A DNA stretch of 64,000 nucleotides from an uncultured Haemophilus sp. GTDB lineage: Bacteria > Pseudomonadota > Gammaproteobacteria > Enterobacterales > Pasteurellaceae. Under the pieces are notes generated by a model. The model ran no database searches. It was given only the letters and a program-made list of their open reading frames with translations, and was not told where the DNA came from. A program made the position numbers and the translations under genes. Below are positions 8,959 to 19,629 of the stretch, piece after piece (the first letter of the stretch is position 1; the number at the start of each line of letters is the position of its first letter). The stretch spans positions 1 to 64,000 of the forward strand of contig CAJLFU010000001.1 in NCBI GenBank assembly GCA_905205995.1. The letters run 5' to 3'.

Positions 8959-8971
8959 TACATTTGAATAA

Positions 8972-9409
8972 TTATTTGCGACCTAATGCAGGAGCGACTT
9001 TATCCAATACACCGTTAATGTATTTATGGCTTTCATCTGCACCAAACACTTTCGCCACCTCAATTGCCTCGTTAATCGCCACTTTATACGGCACATCAGG
9101 CTCAAATTGAAGTTCATAAACCGCTAAGCGTAAAATCGCTCTTTCAATCTGATCTAATTCATCTAATGCGCGATCTAAATAATGGCTCATTGAAAAATCA
9201 ACGGCTTCTACATTCGCAACGGTTTGACGGAAAAGGCGGCTAAAATAAGGTTTATCCACACCTTTTAAATCTTGATCCACAACGAACGTGAGTTCCACTT
9301 GTTCTGGTGTATTACCAGAGAGTGCCCAAGAATATAATGCTTGAACCGCACATTCTCTTGCTCTACGACGTGGCGATACTTTTTTTACAGGTTCTTTTTT
9401 CTCTGTCAT
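8972..9409 (-). CDS. nusB: Transcription antitermination factor NusB
   Basis: 145 residues. All-helical NusB fold with [15 protein letters not shown] at about 14-28 and the C-terminal [18 protein letters not shown] and [12 protein letters not shown] segments. With NusE it binds boxA RNA in rRNA antitermination. It begins 5 nt after the ribH stop, the usual ribH-nusB pair. Confidence 0.96.
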   Translation of the reverse strand: MTEKKEPVKKVSPRRRARECAVQALYSWALSGNTPEQVELTFVVDQDLKGVDKPYFSRLFRQTVANVEAVDFSMSHYLDRALDELDQIERAILRLAVYELQFEPDVPYKVAINEAIEVAKVFGADESHKYINGVLDKVAPALGRK

Positions 9410-9414
9410 TTGAA

Positions 9415-9888
9415 TTATGCCGCATCAATTTGTTGTAAAAGGTTCACCATTTCAAGTGCAGTTAATGCTGCTTCTGCACCTTTATTACCCGCTTTAGTCC
9501 CTGCGCGCTCGATAGCTTGTTCAATGTTTTCAGTTGTTAAAACACCGAATGCCACAGGGATTTCAGCTTGCATTGCTACTTGACCTAAACCGCTGCTTGC
9601 TTCGCCAGCCACATATTCAAAGTGAGCGGTACCACCACGGATTACCGTACCTAGTGCGACGATTGCATCAAATTTTTTGCTTTCAGCTAAACGACGTGCG
9701 ACTAATGGAAGTTCATACGCACCTGGTGCACGAACGATTGTGATATTCTCATCTTTCACTTGTCCGATGCGTTTTAATGCATCTACCGCACCTTCTAATA
9801 AACTTTCATTAATAAAACTGTTAAAACGAGCAATCACCACTGCGATTTTAGCATTTGGCGCAGCTACCGCACCTTCTAAAACTTTCAT
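9415..9888 (-). CDS. ribH: 6,7-dimethyl-8-ribityllumazine synthase
   Basis: 157 residues. Motifs [42 protein letters not shown] and [15 protein letters not shown] match lumazine synthase, including the catalytic His in TAHFEYV. It condenses the ribityl-uracil and dihydroxybutanone phosphate precursors in riboflavin synthesis and forms icosahedral or pentameric assemblies. SD AGGAAAAA before the ATG. First gene of the ribH-nusB-thiL-pgpA-lysE-dapB series. Confidence 0.96.
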   Translation of the reverse strand: MKVLEGAVAAPNAKIAVVIARFNSFINESLLEGAVDALKRIGQVKDENITIVRAPGAYELPLVARRLAESKKFDAIVALGTVIRGGTAHFEYVAGEASSGLGQVAMQAEIPVAFGVLTTENIEQAIERAGTKAGNKGAEAALTALEMVNLLQQIDAA

Positions 9889-9937
9889 ACTTTTTCCTAA
9901 TCTGAATGAATAATAAATTTGACGGTGGATTTTAGCA

Positions 9938-9973
9938 TAAAAAGAAACCCTGTGGAAATAATCCGCAGGGTTT
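9938..9973 (-). terminator. Terminator of the glycogen operon
   Basis: Minus strand AAACCCTG (9966-9973) pairs with CAGGGTTT (9945-9952), followed by CTTTTTATG. It lies directly after the glgP stop. Confidence 0.8.
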
Positions 9974-9992
9974 TCTATGAGTGGAAAAGAAC

Positions 9993-12458
9993 TTACTTCT
10001 CGAGTTTTAACGGTTCAATTTTCCAGATGTTTTTCGCATATTCAAGAATCGTACGATCCGATGAGAAGAAGCCCATATTCACCATATTTTGAATGGTACT
10101 TGCTATCCATGCGTCACGATCTTGATATTTTTTATCTACCGCTTTTTGCGCTTCCACATAACTGCGGAAATCAGCAAAGGATTGATAATAATCGTGGTAT
10201 TGTAAACCTTGAATTAGAGAATGATAACGGTTTGGTTCTTCTGGTGAGAAATCACCACGAATGATTTGGTCAATGACTTCACGTAACTGCTCGTCATTTT
10301 GATAATAATCAAACGGACGATAACCTTCGCGACGTAATGCTTCAACTTGTTCAACCGTATTACCAAAGATAAAGATATGATCCTTACCAACGTTATCTAA
10401 AATCTCAACGTTCGCACCATCAAGTGTACCCAATGTTAACGCACCATTTAAGGCAAACTTCATGTTACTGGTACCTGATGCTTCTGTTCCTGCAAGAGAG
10501 ATTTGCTCAGAAATATCTGCTGCTGGAATGATTAATTGTGCAAGACTTACGCTGTAGTTCGGGATAAATACAACTTTTAAACGACCTTTTAAGCGCTCAT
10601 CGTTATTGATGATATTCGCTACATCGTTAATTAAACGAATGGTTTGTTTTGCCGCATAGTAAGCCGAAGCCGCTTTACCCGCTAAAATAAATACGCGAGG
10701 CTGCCAATCTTTTTCTGGGTGAGACAACATTTCGTTGTAACGAGCAATAATATGTAACACATTAAGCATTTGACGTTTGTATTCGTGAATACGTTTTACT
10801 TGAACGTCAAATAATGCGTGTGGATCTAAATCGATGTTAAGTGTTTTCTTCACATATTGTGCTAATTTCACTTTGTTATCGTATTTGATATCTGCGACAG
10901 CACGCTTAAATTCACCTTTATCTGCAAACGCTTTAAGTTTTTCAATTTGGCTTAAATCGCAACGCCATTCAGAACCAATGTATTGATCAAATAAAGCTGC
11001 TAATTTCGGGTTCGCTACTGCAAGCCAACGACGTGGTGTAATGCCGTTTGTCACATTGGTGAAACGTTCTGGATAAATACGTGCAAAATCAGCAAAGGTT
11101 GAAGAAACCATAAGATCTGAGTGAATTGCTGCTACACCGTTTACTTTATGAGAACCAACAACAGACAACCAGCCCATGCGAACTTTACGTTGATGTCCTT
11201 CCTCGATAAGTGATACACGACGAATAAATTCCATATCGGTGGTGACATAAGTTTTCACATACTCAAGGAAATGATCATTGATTTCAAAAATCATTTGTAA
11301 GTGACGAGGTAAGATCTTCGCCATCATTTCTACCGGCCAGGTTTCTAATGCTTCTGACATTAAAGTATGGCAAGTGTAAGAGAAGATACGACGAGTTACA
11401 TCCCAAGCGTTTTGCCATGAATAACCGTGTAAATCGATTAAGATACGCATTAACTCAGGAATCGCTAATGCTGGGTGAGTATCGTTCAAGTGGATCGCTA
11501 CTTTATCTGCTAAGTTATCTAACGTGCCATGTGTTCTAAAATGACGACGAAGAATATCTTGTAAAGACGCTGATACTAAGAAGTACTCTTGACGTAAACG
11601 CAATTCACGGCCATTCCAGGTTGAATCATCCGGATAAAGTACGCGAGAAAGGTTTTGGTTAGCTGAACGAGTCGCTACCGCCGCTAAGTGATCACCACGG
11701 TTAAACTCAGCTAAATCAAATACTTCTCCACCATGAGCAGACCATAAACGCAACGTTGATGCTGAATCATTTTTATAACCAGGAATCATTTGGTCGTATG
11801 CAAGTGCGGTCACTTTTTCAGCCGGATTCCAAATACATTTTTTGCCTTCAAAATAAATATGACCACCAAAATCAATACTGAAACGTTTTGATGGACGCAT
11901 AAATTCCCAAGGTGCGCCTTTTTCTAACCAATCATCCGGGCGTTCAACCTGTTGGCCATTTTCAATTTTTTGACGGAACATACCATATTCATAACGAATA
12001 CCATAACCCATTGCTGGAATCGCTAACGTTGCAAGTGAGTCCATAAAACAAGCAGCAAGACGACCTAAACCACCATTACCTAAACCAGGATCCACTTCTT
12101 TTTCAATAATCTCTTCTAAATCAACATTTAATTCAGCCAAGGCTTTTTGTGCTACGTCATAAACACCTTCTGCGATCATCGCATTAGAAAGTGTACGGCC
12201 AATTAAGAATTCCATAGAAAGGTAATAAACACGACGGGTTTCTTCTGCACGAGATTGACGAGCGGTGGTAATCCAGCCTTCAGTCACTAAATCACGCACC
12301 GCATGAAGGGTCGCATTTAACCAGTCACGTTGACTCGCCTCTTTTGGTGAACGACCAATTAAGAAAATTAATTTATAAACAATTGCTTTTTTTACGCCTT
12401 CAACATCAAGACTTGGTCGATTGTAGAGAAATGGCGAATCAAAATTGTCCATGATCAT
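9993..12458 (-). CDS. glgP: Glycogen/maltodextrin phosphorylase
   Basis: 821 residues. GT35 phosphorylase with [37 protein letters not shown] and the PLP-binding [14 protein letters not shown] (Lys667). It releases glucose-1-phosphate from alpha-1,4-glucan ends. Last gene of malQ-glgB-glgX-glgC-glgA-glgP. A hairpin in the glgA-glgP gap (12505-12557) probably lowers or separates its expression. A 5' MIM gives two candidate ATGs 6 nt apart. Confidence 0.96.
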   Translation of the reverse strand: MIMDNFDSPFLYNRPSLDVEGVKKAIVYKLIFLIGRSPKEASQRDWLNATLHAVRDLVTEGWITTARQSRAEETRRVYYLSMEFLIGRTLSNAMIAEGVYDVAQKALAELNVDLEEIIEKEVDPGLGNGGLGRLAACFMDSLATLAIPAMGYGIRYEYGMFRQKIENGQQVERPDDWLEKGAPWEFMRPSKRFSIDFGGHIYFEGKKCIWNPAEKVTALAYDQMIPGYKNDSASTLRLWSAHGGEVFDLAEFNRGDHLAAVATRSANQNLSRVLYPDDSTWNGRELRLRQEYFLVSASLQDILRRHFRTHGTLDNLADKVAIHLNDTHPALAIPELMRILIDLHGYSWQNAWDVTRRIFSYTCHTLMSEALETWPVEMMAKILPRHLQMIFEINDHFLEYVKTYVTTDMEFIRRVSLIEEGHQRKVRMGWLSVVGSHKVNGVAAIHSDLMVSSTFADFARIYPERFTNVTNGITPRRWLAVANPKLAALFDQYIGSEWRCDLSQIEKLKAFADKGEFKRAVADIKYDNKVKLAQYVKKTLNIDLDPHALFDVQVKRIHEYKRQMLNVLHIIARYNEMLSHPEKDWQPRVFILAGKAASAYYAAKQTIRLINDVANIINNDERLKGRLKVVFIPNYSVSLAQLIIPAADISEQISLAGTEASGTSNMKFALNGALTLGTLDGANVEILDNVGKDHIFIFGNTVEQVEALRREGYRPFDYYQNDEQLREVIDQIIRGDFSPEEPNRYHSLIQGLQYHDYYQSFADFRSYVEAQKAVDKKYQDRDAWIASTIQNMVNMGFFSSDRTILEYAKNIWKIEPLKLEK

Positions 12459-12504
12459 AGAAAGTAAAACCTCAATAAAAAAAATCGCGCAAATTTTAAG
12501 CTTT

Positions 12505-12557
12505 TTTAGAAAAAAAACAACAAAAATCCCCCTTCAAAGGCGATTATTTTTGAAGGG
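12505..12557 (-). terminator. Intrinsic terminator/attenuator between glgA and glgP
   Basis: Minus strand CCCTTCAAA (12549-12557) pairs with TTTGAAGGG (12530-12538), followed by GGATTTTTGTTG and a run of eight Ts. It lies about 70 nt ahead of glgP within the operon. Confidence 0.7.
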
Positions 12558-12574
12558 AGAGTCAATCTATTGAA

Positions 12575-14014
12575 TTATTGGTTTAAAATGCTTAAATAGA
12601 GTTGCTCATATTGAGCGGCGGCATTTTTCCAACTAAAGTCCTGTGCCATGGCGTTATTACGAACCATCGCCCAAACACGTTGTTTTTGCCATAATGCAAA
12701 AGCATGTTGGATAGCGTTTCGTAAATCATCTGCTTCGGCTTTTTGGAATACAAAGCCTGTTGCAGTACGATCTTTAATGGTTTCACTTGTACTGTTCGTA
12801 ACAGTATCAGCTAATCCTCCAGTTGCACGAACAAGCGGCAATGTGCCATATTGCAAGCCATACAATTGAGTTAATCCACAAGGTTCAAAACGGCTTGGTA
12901 CTAAAATTACATCACCACCCGCAACCATTAAATGTGAAAGCGCTTCGTCATAACCAATTTTTACTGCAATATTTTCTGGGTAACGTTGTGCTAATTGGTA
13001 AATTCCCTCTTCCAAATGTTTAGCACCGGAACCAAGAATCGCTAATTGACCACCTTGTTTCACTATTTCATCCGCTGTCGCAATCAATAAATCCACGCCT
13101 TTTTGTTCTGTTAAGCGCGTTATCATCACAAATACTGGAGCATCTGGCTGTTGTGGTAAATTAAAATAAGCTTGTAAATCGACTTTATTTTTCTTCTTAC
13201 CCGCGATAGATTTCAATTTGTAGTGATGCTGAATATACGCATCACAACTTGGATGCCAAATTTCTTGATCTACGCCATTTAAAATCCCCACCAACTTACC
13301 TGACTCACGTAAGCCCGTTAGTAAGCCTTGCAAGCCATAAGCAAAGTCTGGTGTGGTAATTTCTTTCGCGTAAGTAGGGCTCACTGCTGTTACCATATCA
13401 GAATAATAGAGACCTGCTTTCAAATAGGAAATTTGACCAAATAACTCTAAACCATCAACATGGAACATCCCTTCTGGCAATCCAATTTCATGTAAATGGC
13501 GATGAGCAAATTGTCCTTGATAAGCCAGATTATGAATCGTAAATACCGATTTTGCCGGACGACCTTTATTGAAGAGATAAGCGGCGGCTAAGCCCGCATG
13601 CCAATCATGGGCATGAACCACTTCTGCTCGCCACCAACTATCTAAGCCTGTCGCAAGCTCTGCGCCTACCCAACCTAATAATGCAAAACGCTTATAGTTA
13701 TCGGCATAATCATTGTAATCTGTATCATGATAAGGATTTCCTTCTCGCCAATAGAGATGTGGTGCATCAATTAGATAAATCCCTACGCCATTGTATTCGC
13801 CATAACGTAATACAACATGGCCTGCAAAATTATCAAATTCTGTCACGACATGCGTGTTCTCAATGCCCGCAGAAATTTTTGGATAAGCAGGCAATAAAAT
13901 ACGTGTATCAATACCAATTTCTTTTTGAGCAAAAGGTAACGCCCCTAAAACATCGGCAAGTCCACCGGTTTTGAGTAAGGGATACAGCTCCGAGCAAACA
14001 TGTAAAACTCTCAT
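12575..14014 (-). CDS. glgA: Glycogen synthase (ADP-glucose type)
   Basis: 479 residues. GT5 synthase: ADP-glucose-binding KTGGLADVLGALP (15-27), VHAHDWHAGLA, FTIHNLAYQG and the C-terminal PSRFEPCGLTQLYG with the retaining GT-B E-x7-E-type region. It adds glucose from ADP-glucose to the glycogen chain. Preceded by glgC; the 90-nt gap contains a long inverted repeat at 14033-14070. Confidence 0.97.
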   Translation of the reverse strand: MRVLHVCSELYPLLKTGGLADVLGALPFAQKEIGIDTRILLPAYPKISAGIENTHVVTEFDNFAGHVVLRYGEYNGVGIYLIDAPHLYWREGNPYHDTDYNDYADNYKRFALLGWVGAELATGLDSWWRAEVVHAHDWHAGLAAAYLFNKGRPAKSVFTIHNLAYQGQFAHRHLHEIGLPEGMFHVDGLELFGQISYLKAGLYYSDMVTAVSPTYAKEITTPDFAYGLQGLLTGLRESGKLVGILNGVDQEIWHPSCDAYIQHHYKLKSIAGKKKNKVDLQAYFNLPQQPDAPVFVMITRLTEQKGVDLLIATADEIVKQGGQLAILGSGAKHLEEGIYQLAQRYPENIAVKIGYDEALSHLMVAGGDVILVPSRFEPCGLTQLYGLQYGTLPLVRATGGLADTVTNSTSETIKDRTATGFVFQKAEADDLRNAIQHAFALWQKQRVWAMVRNNAMAQDFSWKNAAAQYEQLYLSILNQ

Positions 14015-14032
14015 AATTTTCCTTTTATACTT

Positions 14033-14070
14033 AAAATTGTGCTGTCATTGATAACAGCACAATTTTTTTA
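14033..14070 (-). terminator. Long hairpin between glgC and glgA
   Basis: AAATTGTGCTGT and ACAGCACAATTT form a 12-bp stem with an 8-nt loop and flanking A/T runs on both sides. It could end transcription in either direction or stabilise the upstream message. The U-tract is short on the operon strand (TTTTAAG). Confidence 0.6.
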
Positions 14071-14104
14071 GTTCACCTAAAATACCGTCAAAATTAACCG
14101 CACT

Positions 14105-15415
14105 TTAATCTAAATGTTCTTCATTAGTGACTTCTTCGCCTTGCAATTTTTTCAACATTGCTGATGTAACGAGTACAACCTTACCAGTTGAACTTACTCG
14201 GAAACGTTTACTGTCTAGGGCTTTATCCACACCGATTTCCATACCATCTGGAATAATGCAATGACGATCAATAATGCAATCTTTCAATATACAATTTTTA
14301 CCAATTTGTACTTGTGGTAATACAACACTGTGATCAACAGAAGAGCCTTCATTGATTTTAATTCTGTCGAATAAAACAGAGTTACTGATTGATGCATCGG
14401 TAATCACACAACCACCACCGATAAGAGAGTTATCTACTGGTTTTACATTCGCTTTTTTATAGAAGAATTTAGATGGATAAGCCTGTACTGGATTACCACG
14501 AATTGGCCAGCTTTGATCGTAAATATCTAATTGTGGATTTTCTGAAACCAAATCGATATTAGATTGCCAGAAACTATCAAGTGTACCCACATCACGCCAG
14601 TAAATCTCACCTTCAGTGTTACGACCCATGCAAGAACGGCTGAATGGATGCGCATAAAGCACGCCTTCTTCCAAGCATTTTGGCAAGACATCTTTACCAA
14701 AGTCATGAGATGTGCAAGGTGTGTTCACTTCTCTATCAAGCATTTTATAGAGATATTCAGCATCAAAGACATAGATACCCATTGAGGCTAATGATGTATC
14801 TGGTTTACCTACCATCGCTGGCGGATCTTTCGGTTTTTCAATGAAGGCTTTCACTTTCAGATTTTCGTTTACTGCCATCACACCAAATTCACTGGCTTCA
14901 GAACGTGGTACCTCAATACACCCTACTGTACATTTTGCTCCACTTCTCACGTGATCCATCAACATGACACTGTAATCTTGTTTATAGATATGGTCTCCCG
15001 CAAGAATCAAAATATATTTTGGACGATAGTGATTGCGAATAATCGCCATATTTTGATACACCGCATCCGCTGTACCACGGTACCAGGTAGAATCATCAAT
15101 TTGTTGACGAGCCGGTAACATATCAACGAATTCGCCACGCTCTTGCGGTAAGAATGACCAACCTGTTTGTAAGTGGCGTAATAAAGAGTGAGCGGCATAT
15201 TGAGTCACCACACCGATACGATTAAGACCGGAGTTAATACAGTTGGAAAGCGCAAAATCAATAATGCGACGATTACCGCCGAAATATAACGCAGGTTTAG
15301 CACGTTTGTCTGTTAATTCATGTAAACGAGAACCACGACCGCCGGCTAAAATAAGCACTAAAGTATCTTTAACCAATTCATATTTATTAAGATCACTTTT
15401 CATAACAAACTCCAT
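14105..15415 (-). CDS. glgC: Glucose-1-phosphate adenylyltransferase
   Basis: 436 residues from ATG 15415, preceded by GGAGG at 9 nt. A second in-frame ATG at 15403 (MKSDLNKY) has GGAG at 6 nt and is equally possible. The frame extending to 15460 overlaps glgX and is unlikely. Nucleotidyl-transferase loop LILAGGRGSRL (about 21-31), KRAKPALYFGG, GTADAVYQN and a C-terminal left-handed beta-helix. It makes ADP-glucose, the committed and allosterically regulated step. Confidence 0.95.
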   Translation of the reverse strand: MEFVMKSDLNKYELVKDTLVLILAGGRGSRLHELTDKRAKPALYFGGNRRIIDFALSNCINSGLNRIGVVTQYAAHSLLRHLQTGWSFLPQERGEFVDMLPARQQIDDSTWYRGTADAVYQNMAIIRNHYRPKYILILAGDHIYKQDYSVMLMDHVRSGAKCTVGCIEVPRSEASEFGVMAVNENLKVKAFIEKPKDPPAMVGKPDTSLASMGIYVFDAEYLYKMLDREVNTPCTSHDFGKDVLPKCLEEGVLYAHPFSRSCMGRNTEGEIYWRDVGTLDSFWQSNIDLVSENPQLDIYDQSWPIRGNPVQAYPSKFFYKKANVKPVDNSLIGGGCVITDASISNSVLFDRIKINEGSSVDHSVVLPQVQIGKNCILKDCIIDRHCIIPDGMEIGVDKALDSKRFRVSSTGKVVLVTSAMLKKLQGEEVTNEEHLD

Positions 15416-15419
15416 AGTT

Positions 15420-17411
15420 TTAATCCTCCATATGTTCCAACACTTCAAATGCCACACCACTCACATCACATTGTTGAATCACTCTGTTTCCAATATCTGC
15501 AATCTTTTTCCATCTTCCATTTGGTAAATAAAAAGATTGCGCTTCAGTTTTTGCATTAATTAAGAAAAGGTAGCGACCATCCAACATCACTTGTAAGGCT
15601 TTTCTTTCCCGATTATGCCAATCGTCTAGGGTCATCGGGTTTCCACCACAATTCAACCACGCGACATTTTCATTCGACCACCAAGCATCCTGCTGCAAAC
15701 TTTGAATTTTTTTTCGTAATACTATTGTTTGCTTGGTAAAGTCAAATAAGGTTTGGTTAAAATCATCCCACTTTAACCACGTAATTTCGTTATCTTGGCA
15801 ATAAGCATTGTTATTGCCATATTGGCTATTGCCGAACTCATCTCCGGCAAGCAGCATAGGTACACCATTTGCCAGTAATAAAGAGCCTAATAAGCTTTTT
15901 TCTGATAAAACACGGTTATTTTCGACCGCACTTTGCCATTCATCTGCTAAATCGAGTTGAGAACCTTCAACTCCATGATTGTAACTATAGTTTTCATTCC
16001 GTCCGTCACGGTTCTCTTCACCGTTAGCTTCATTGTGTTTATGGTTATAGCTCACTAAATCTCGCAACGTAAAACCATCATGGGCTGTAATGAAATTCAA
16101 GCTACCATGCGGTAATCGACCTTCACGATTAAAGATATCGCTAGAGCCCGCAAAACGCTCTGCAAAGGCCCCCACTTCACCACTTTGCCATAACCAAAAA
16201 AGGCACATATCATCACGGAAACGATCATTCCATTGAGAGAAATAAGCGGGGAAATGCCCAACTTGGTAGCCGTAATGACCGATATCCCAAGGCTCTGCGA
16301 TTAATTTAATTTGTTGTAGAACGTCATCCTGTTCCATTTCTGCAAACAATTGTGCATGTGGATTGAAATCAGGTGTTTCACGACCAAGCACTGTGGCTAA
16401 ATCAAAGCGGAAACCATCTACATGGCATTCAGTCACCCAATAACGTAAGCAATCTAATACCCATTTGCGAGTGACATCATTGGCAAGATTGAGCATGTTG
16501 CCACAGCCTGTCCAGTTCGTATAATCTCCTTGCTCGTTTTGCCAGTAATAGGTTTTGTCATCAATACCACGCTGACAAAATGTTGGGAACGTTTTTTCAG
16601 ATTCAGCCGTATGGTTAAATACGACATCCAAAATCACTTCAATGCCTGCTTGATGCAAGACTTTCACCATGCTCTTAAACTCATTTAAAGGCTGTTTTTG
16701 ATCAGCTGCGTAGCTCGGTTCTAAAGCAAACATGGCTAATGGGTTGTAGCCCCAATAATTACGTAATCCTTTTTCTTGCAAATGCGGTTCATCAATGAAG
16801 AAATTGACTGGAAGCAATTCAAGGCTGGTAATACCCAATGATTTAAAATAGGCAATATTTTCGGGGTGTGCTAACGCCGCATAAGTGCCCCGAATATTTT
16901 CTGGAATACGGGAATTTAATTGGCTAAATCCTTTAACATTCAGTTCATACACAATGGTTTGAGCCCAAGGGATAGACGGCTTACAATCCCCTGACCAATC
17001 AAAATGCTCATCCACAATGCGACCTTTAGGTGCAACCGCTGCATTATCTCGTTCATCATTTAGCAAGAAAATTGAACGGGCTTCTGGTGAACTTAAATCG
17101 GGTTTATGAGTGACCGCTTTCGCATAAGGATCAAGCATTAGTTTTTGCGGATTAGCTAAAGTGCGGTCATTTTTGCCTGTGATTCTAAAAGCATACTCAT
17201 CATTCAGCTCAACGCCCTCGATTGCCACATGCCAAATATCATTGGTTCTGCTCATGGCAAAACGGCTTTCTTTGCCATCACGGAACAAGCAAAGTTCAAC
17301 AACATCTGCTGCACTAGAAAACAGCGCAAAATTCGAAATTTTTAGGCCGTTTTCCAGCATTTGCGAATATCCCATTGGGGAAGGTTTACCATTGTTATAA
17401 ATACTAAACAT
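15420..17411 (-). CDS. glgX: Glycogen debranching enzyme
   Basis: About 663 residues from ATG 17411 (MFSIYNNGKPSPMGYS). A GTG at 17423 overlapping the glgB stop (TAGTG) would add four residues by coupling. GH13 enzyme: N-terminal CBM48-like domain, then DVVFNHTAE, DGFRFDLA (nucleophile Asp), LIAEPWDIG (acid Glu) and FITAHDGFTL (third Asp). It hydrolyses alpha-1,6 branches of phosphorylase-limit glycogen. Tight spacing to glgB and glgC. Confidence 0.95.
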   Translation of the reverse strand: MFSIYNNGKPSPMGYSQMLENGLKISNFALFSSAADVVELCLFRDGKESRFAMSRTNDIWHVAIEGVELNDEYAFRITGKNDRTLANPQKLMLDPYAKAVTHKPDLSSPEARSIFLLNDERDNAAVAPKGRIVDEHFDWSGDCKPSIPWAQTIVYELNVKGFSQLNSRIPENIRGTYAALAHPENIAYFKSLGITSLELLPVNFFIDEPHLQEKGLRNYWGYNPLAMFALEPSYAADQKQPLNEFKSMVKVLHQAGIEVILDVVFNHTAESEKTFPTFCQRGIDDKTYYWQNEQGDYTNWTGCGNMLNLANDVTRKWVLDCLRYWVTECHVDGFRFDLATVLGRETPDFNPHAQLFAEMEQDDVLQQIKLIAEPWDIGHYGYQVGHFPAYFSQWNDRFRDDMCLFWLWQSGEVGAFAERFAGSSDIFNREGRLPHGSLNFITAHDGFTLRDLVSYNHKHNEANGEENRDGRNENYSYNHGVEGSQLDLADEWQSAVENNRVLSEKSLLGSLLLANGVPMLLAGDEFGNSQYGNNNAYCQDNEITWLKWDDFNQTLFDFTKQTIVLRKKIQSLQQDAWWSNENVAWLNCGGNPMTLDDWHNRERKALQVMLDGRYLFLINAKTEAQSFYLPNGRWKKIADIGNRVIQQCDVSGVAFEVLEHMED

Positions 17412-17422
17412 CGTGTTCTTCA

Positions 17423-19618
17423 CTATTGGTATGCTTTATATTTTAAATAGATTGTTGCTAGTGGCGGAATGGTCACGCTAATCGAGTTGTCACGTCCATG
17501 ACTTGCGATAGCTTCACTTTTCACTGAGCCGAAATTACCTACATTTGAACCTTGATAGTACATTGAGTCCGTATTTAAAATTTCTTCGTATTCACCCGCT
17601 GCATTCACACCGATACGGTAGCCTTCGCGTGGCACAGGTGTAAAGTTACTGATCACGATAATGCGTTCACCCTCACTACTTTTACGTTCAAAAGCAAAGA
17701 CTGAATTTTCCGCATCATCTACCACTAACCAATTAAAGCCTTCCGGTTCACCGTCTAACTCAAAGAGCGGTGCATTTTTTTGATAAATTCCGTTCAAATC
17801 TTTGACTAATTGCAATACGCCTTTATGCCATTGGCCACCATGATTTTCATCAAGTAAGAACCAATCCAAGCTTTCTTCATAATTCCATTCACGACCTTGA
17901 GCAAATTCATTACCCATGAATAACAATTTCTTACCTGGATAGCCCCACATATAACCGTAGTAAGCACGCAAGTTAGCGAATTTTTGCCATGCATCGCCCG
18001 GCATTTTGCCGAGTAACGAACATTTGCCGTGTACAACTTCATCGTGAGAAAGCGGTAACACAAAGTTTTCGCTGTATTGATAAATCATTCCGAAGGTCAT
18101 TTTGTCGTGATGATAACGACGATAAACTGGATCGAGTGTCATATAACTTAGGGTGTCATTCATCCAGCCCATGTTCCATTTGAAATTAAATCCAAGCCCG
18201 CCATTTTCTGTCGGATGGGTTACGCCACCGAAAGAAGTAGACTCTTCCGCAATGGAAATAGCACCGGTCATTTCAGAATGGATTTTCCAGTTGGTATGTT
18301 TTAAGAACTCAATAGCTTCTAAGTTTTCACGACCACCATATTGATTTGGGATCCATTCCCCTTCTGCACGGCTATAATCGCGGTAAATCATTGATGCGAC
18401 CGCATCCACACGAATACCATCCACACCAAAGCGTTCTAACCAATACAGTGCATTACTGGATAAGAAGTTTTTCACTTCATTACGGCCATAGTTATAAATC
18501 AAGGTATTCCAGTCTTGATGATAGCCTTCACGAGGGTCTGCATGCTCGTATAAAGCTGTACCATCAAATGCCACTAAACCGTGAGTATCACTTGGGAAGT
18601 GTCCTGGCACCCAGTCTAAAATCACATTAATGCCTGCTGTGTGTGCTTTTTCGACTAAGCGTTTAAAGCCTTCAGGTGTACCAAAACGGCTAGTTGGAGA
18701 ATACAGACCGATCGGTTGATAGCCCCAAGAACCATCAAATGGGAATTCAGAAATTGGTAAAAACTCAATATGAGTAAAGCCCATATGTTTTACATAAGGG
18801 ATAAGCTCATCAGCAATTTGGTCGTAATCAAGCCAGAAATTATTTTCTAAATTACGACGCCATGACCCCAAATGTACCTCATAAATTGAAATTGGTTGGT
18901 TACGTTGGTTAGCTTTACGACGTTGTTCAGTCATTTCCACCACATCTGGCAACATGCTGATTTCTGATGCAGTATCCGGACGTAATTCAGAGCTAAATGC
19001 ATAAGGGTCGGCTTTTAAACGAAGGTTGCCATAGCAATCAATTAATTCAAATTTATAGCGTTGACCAAGACTAGCTTTTGGTAAGAATAATTCCCACACA
19101 CCACTTGCTGGATGGAAACGCATTGGATGACGGCGACCATCCCAATAGTTGAAATCACCAACCAATGAAACACGTTTAGCATTTGGTGCCCAGACACGGA
19201 AATTTACGCCTGGTACACCATCACATTCGGTAAAGTGTGCGCCTAGTACTTCATAAGGACGTAATAACGAACCTTCAGCCAATAACCATTGGTCTAAATC
19301 ATTAATCATTGGATGGAAACGGTAAGGATCTTCAATAAGATGTACATCCGATCCCCAATACACTTTAAATTGATAAGCAAAAAAGTGGTTCACATCTGGC
19401 ACGATAGCGGAGAAAAAGCCACGTTCATCCACTCTTTCTAAAGCAACTACCATGGATTGACTTTCTTTATCAATCACTTCCACTTTATCCGCATCGGGTA
19501 ATAAACCGCGGATCTCAATACCATTGTGGGTTTCATGCATGCCTAATACAGCAAAAGGATCGGCCTGTTTACCATCAAAAAATGAATTGATTACTGATTG
19601 GGCGACTAATTTCGTCAT
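17423..19618 (-). CDS. glgB: 1,4-alpha-glucan branching enzyme
   Basis: 731 residues, close to the 728 of E. coli. N-terminal N1 and CBM48 domains ([20 protein letters not shown] at about 127-146), then the GH13 barrel with [26 protein letters not shown] and [11 protein letters not shown] carrying the three catalytic acids. A C-terminal beta domain follows. It forms alpha-1,6 branches. Starts 12 nt after the malQ stop. Confidence 0.97.
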   Translation of the reverse strand: MTKLVAQSVINSFFDGKQADPFAVLGMHETHNGIEIRGLLPDADKVEVIDKESQSMVVALERVDERGFFSAIVPDVNHFFAYQFKVYWGSDVHLIEDPYRFHPMINDLDQWLLAEGSLLRPYEVLGAHFTECDGVPGVNFRVWAPNAKRVSLVGDFNYWDGRRHPMRFHPASGVWELFLPKASLGQRYKFELIDCYGNLRLKADPYAFSSELRPDTASEISMLPDVVEMTEQRRKANQRNQPISIYEVHLGSWRRNLENNFWLDYDQIADELIPYVKHMGFTHIEFLPISEFPFDGSWGYQPIGLYSPTSRFGTPEGFKRLVEKAHTAGINVILDWVPGHFPSDTHGLVAFDGTALYEHADPREGYHQDWNTLIYNYGRNEVKNFLSSNALYWLERFGVDGIRVDAVASMIYRDYSRAEGEWIPNQYGGRENLEAIEFLKHTNWKIHSEMTGAISIAEESTSFGGVTHPTENGGLGFNFKWNMGWMNDTLSYMTLDPVYRRYHHDKMTFGMIYQYSENFVLPLSHDEVVHGKCSLLGKMPGDAWQKFANLRAYYGYMWGYPGKKLLFMGNEFAQGREWNYEESLDWFLLDENHGGQWHKGVLQLVKDLNGIYQKNAPLFELDGEPEGFNWLVVDDAENSVFAFERKSSEGERIIVISNFTPVPREGYRIGVNAAGEYEEILNTDSMYYQGSNVGNFGSVKSEAIASHGRDNSISVTIPPLATIYLKYKAYQ

Positions 19619-19629
19619 TACATACTCCT

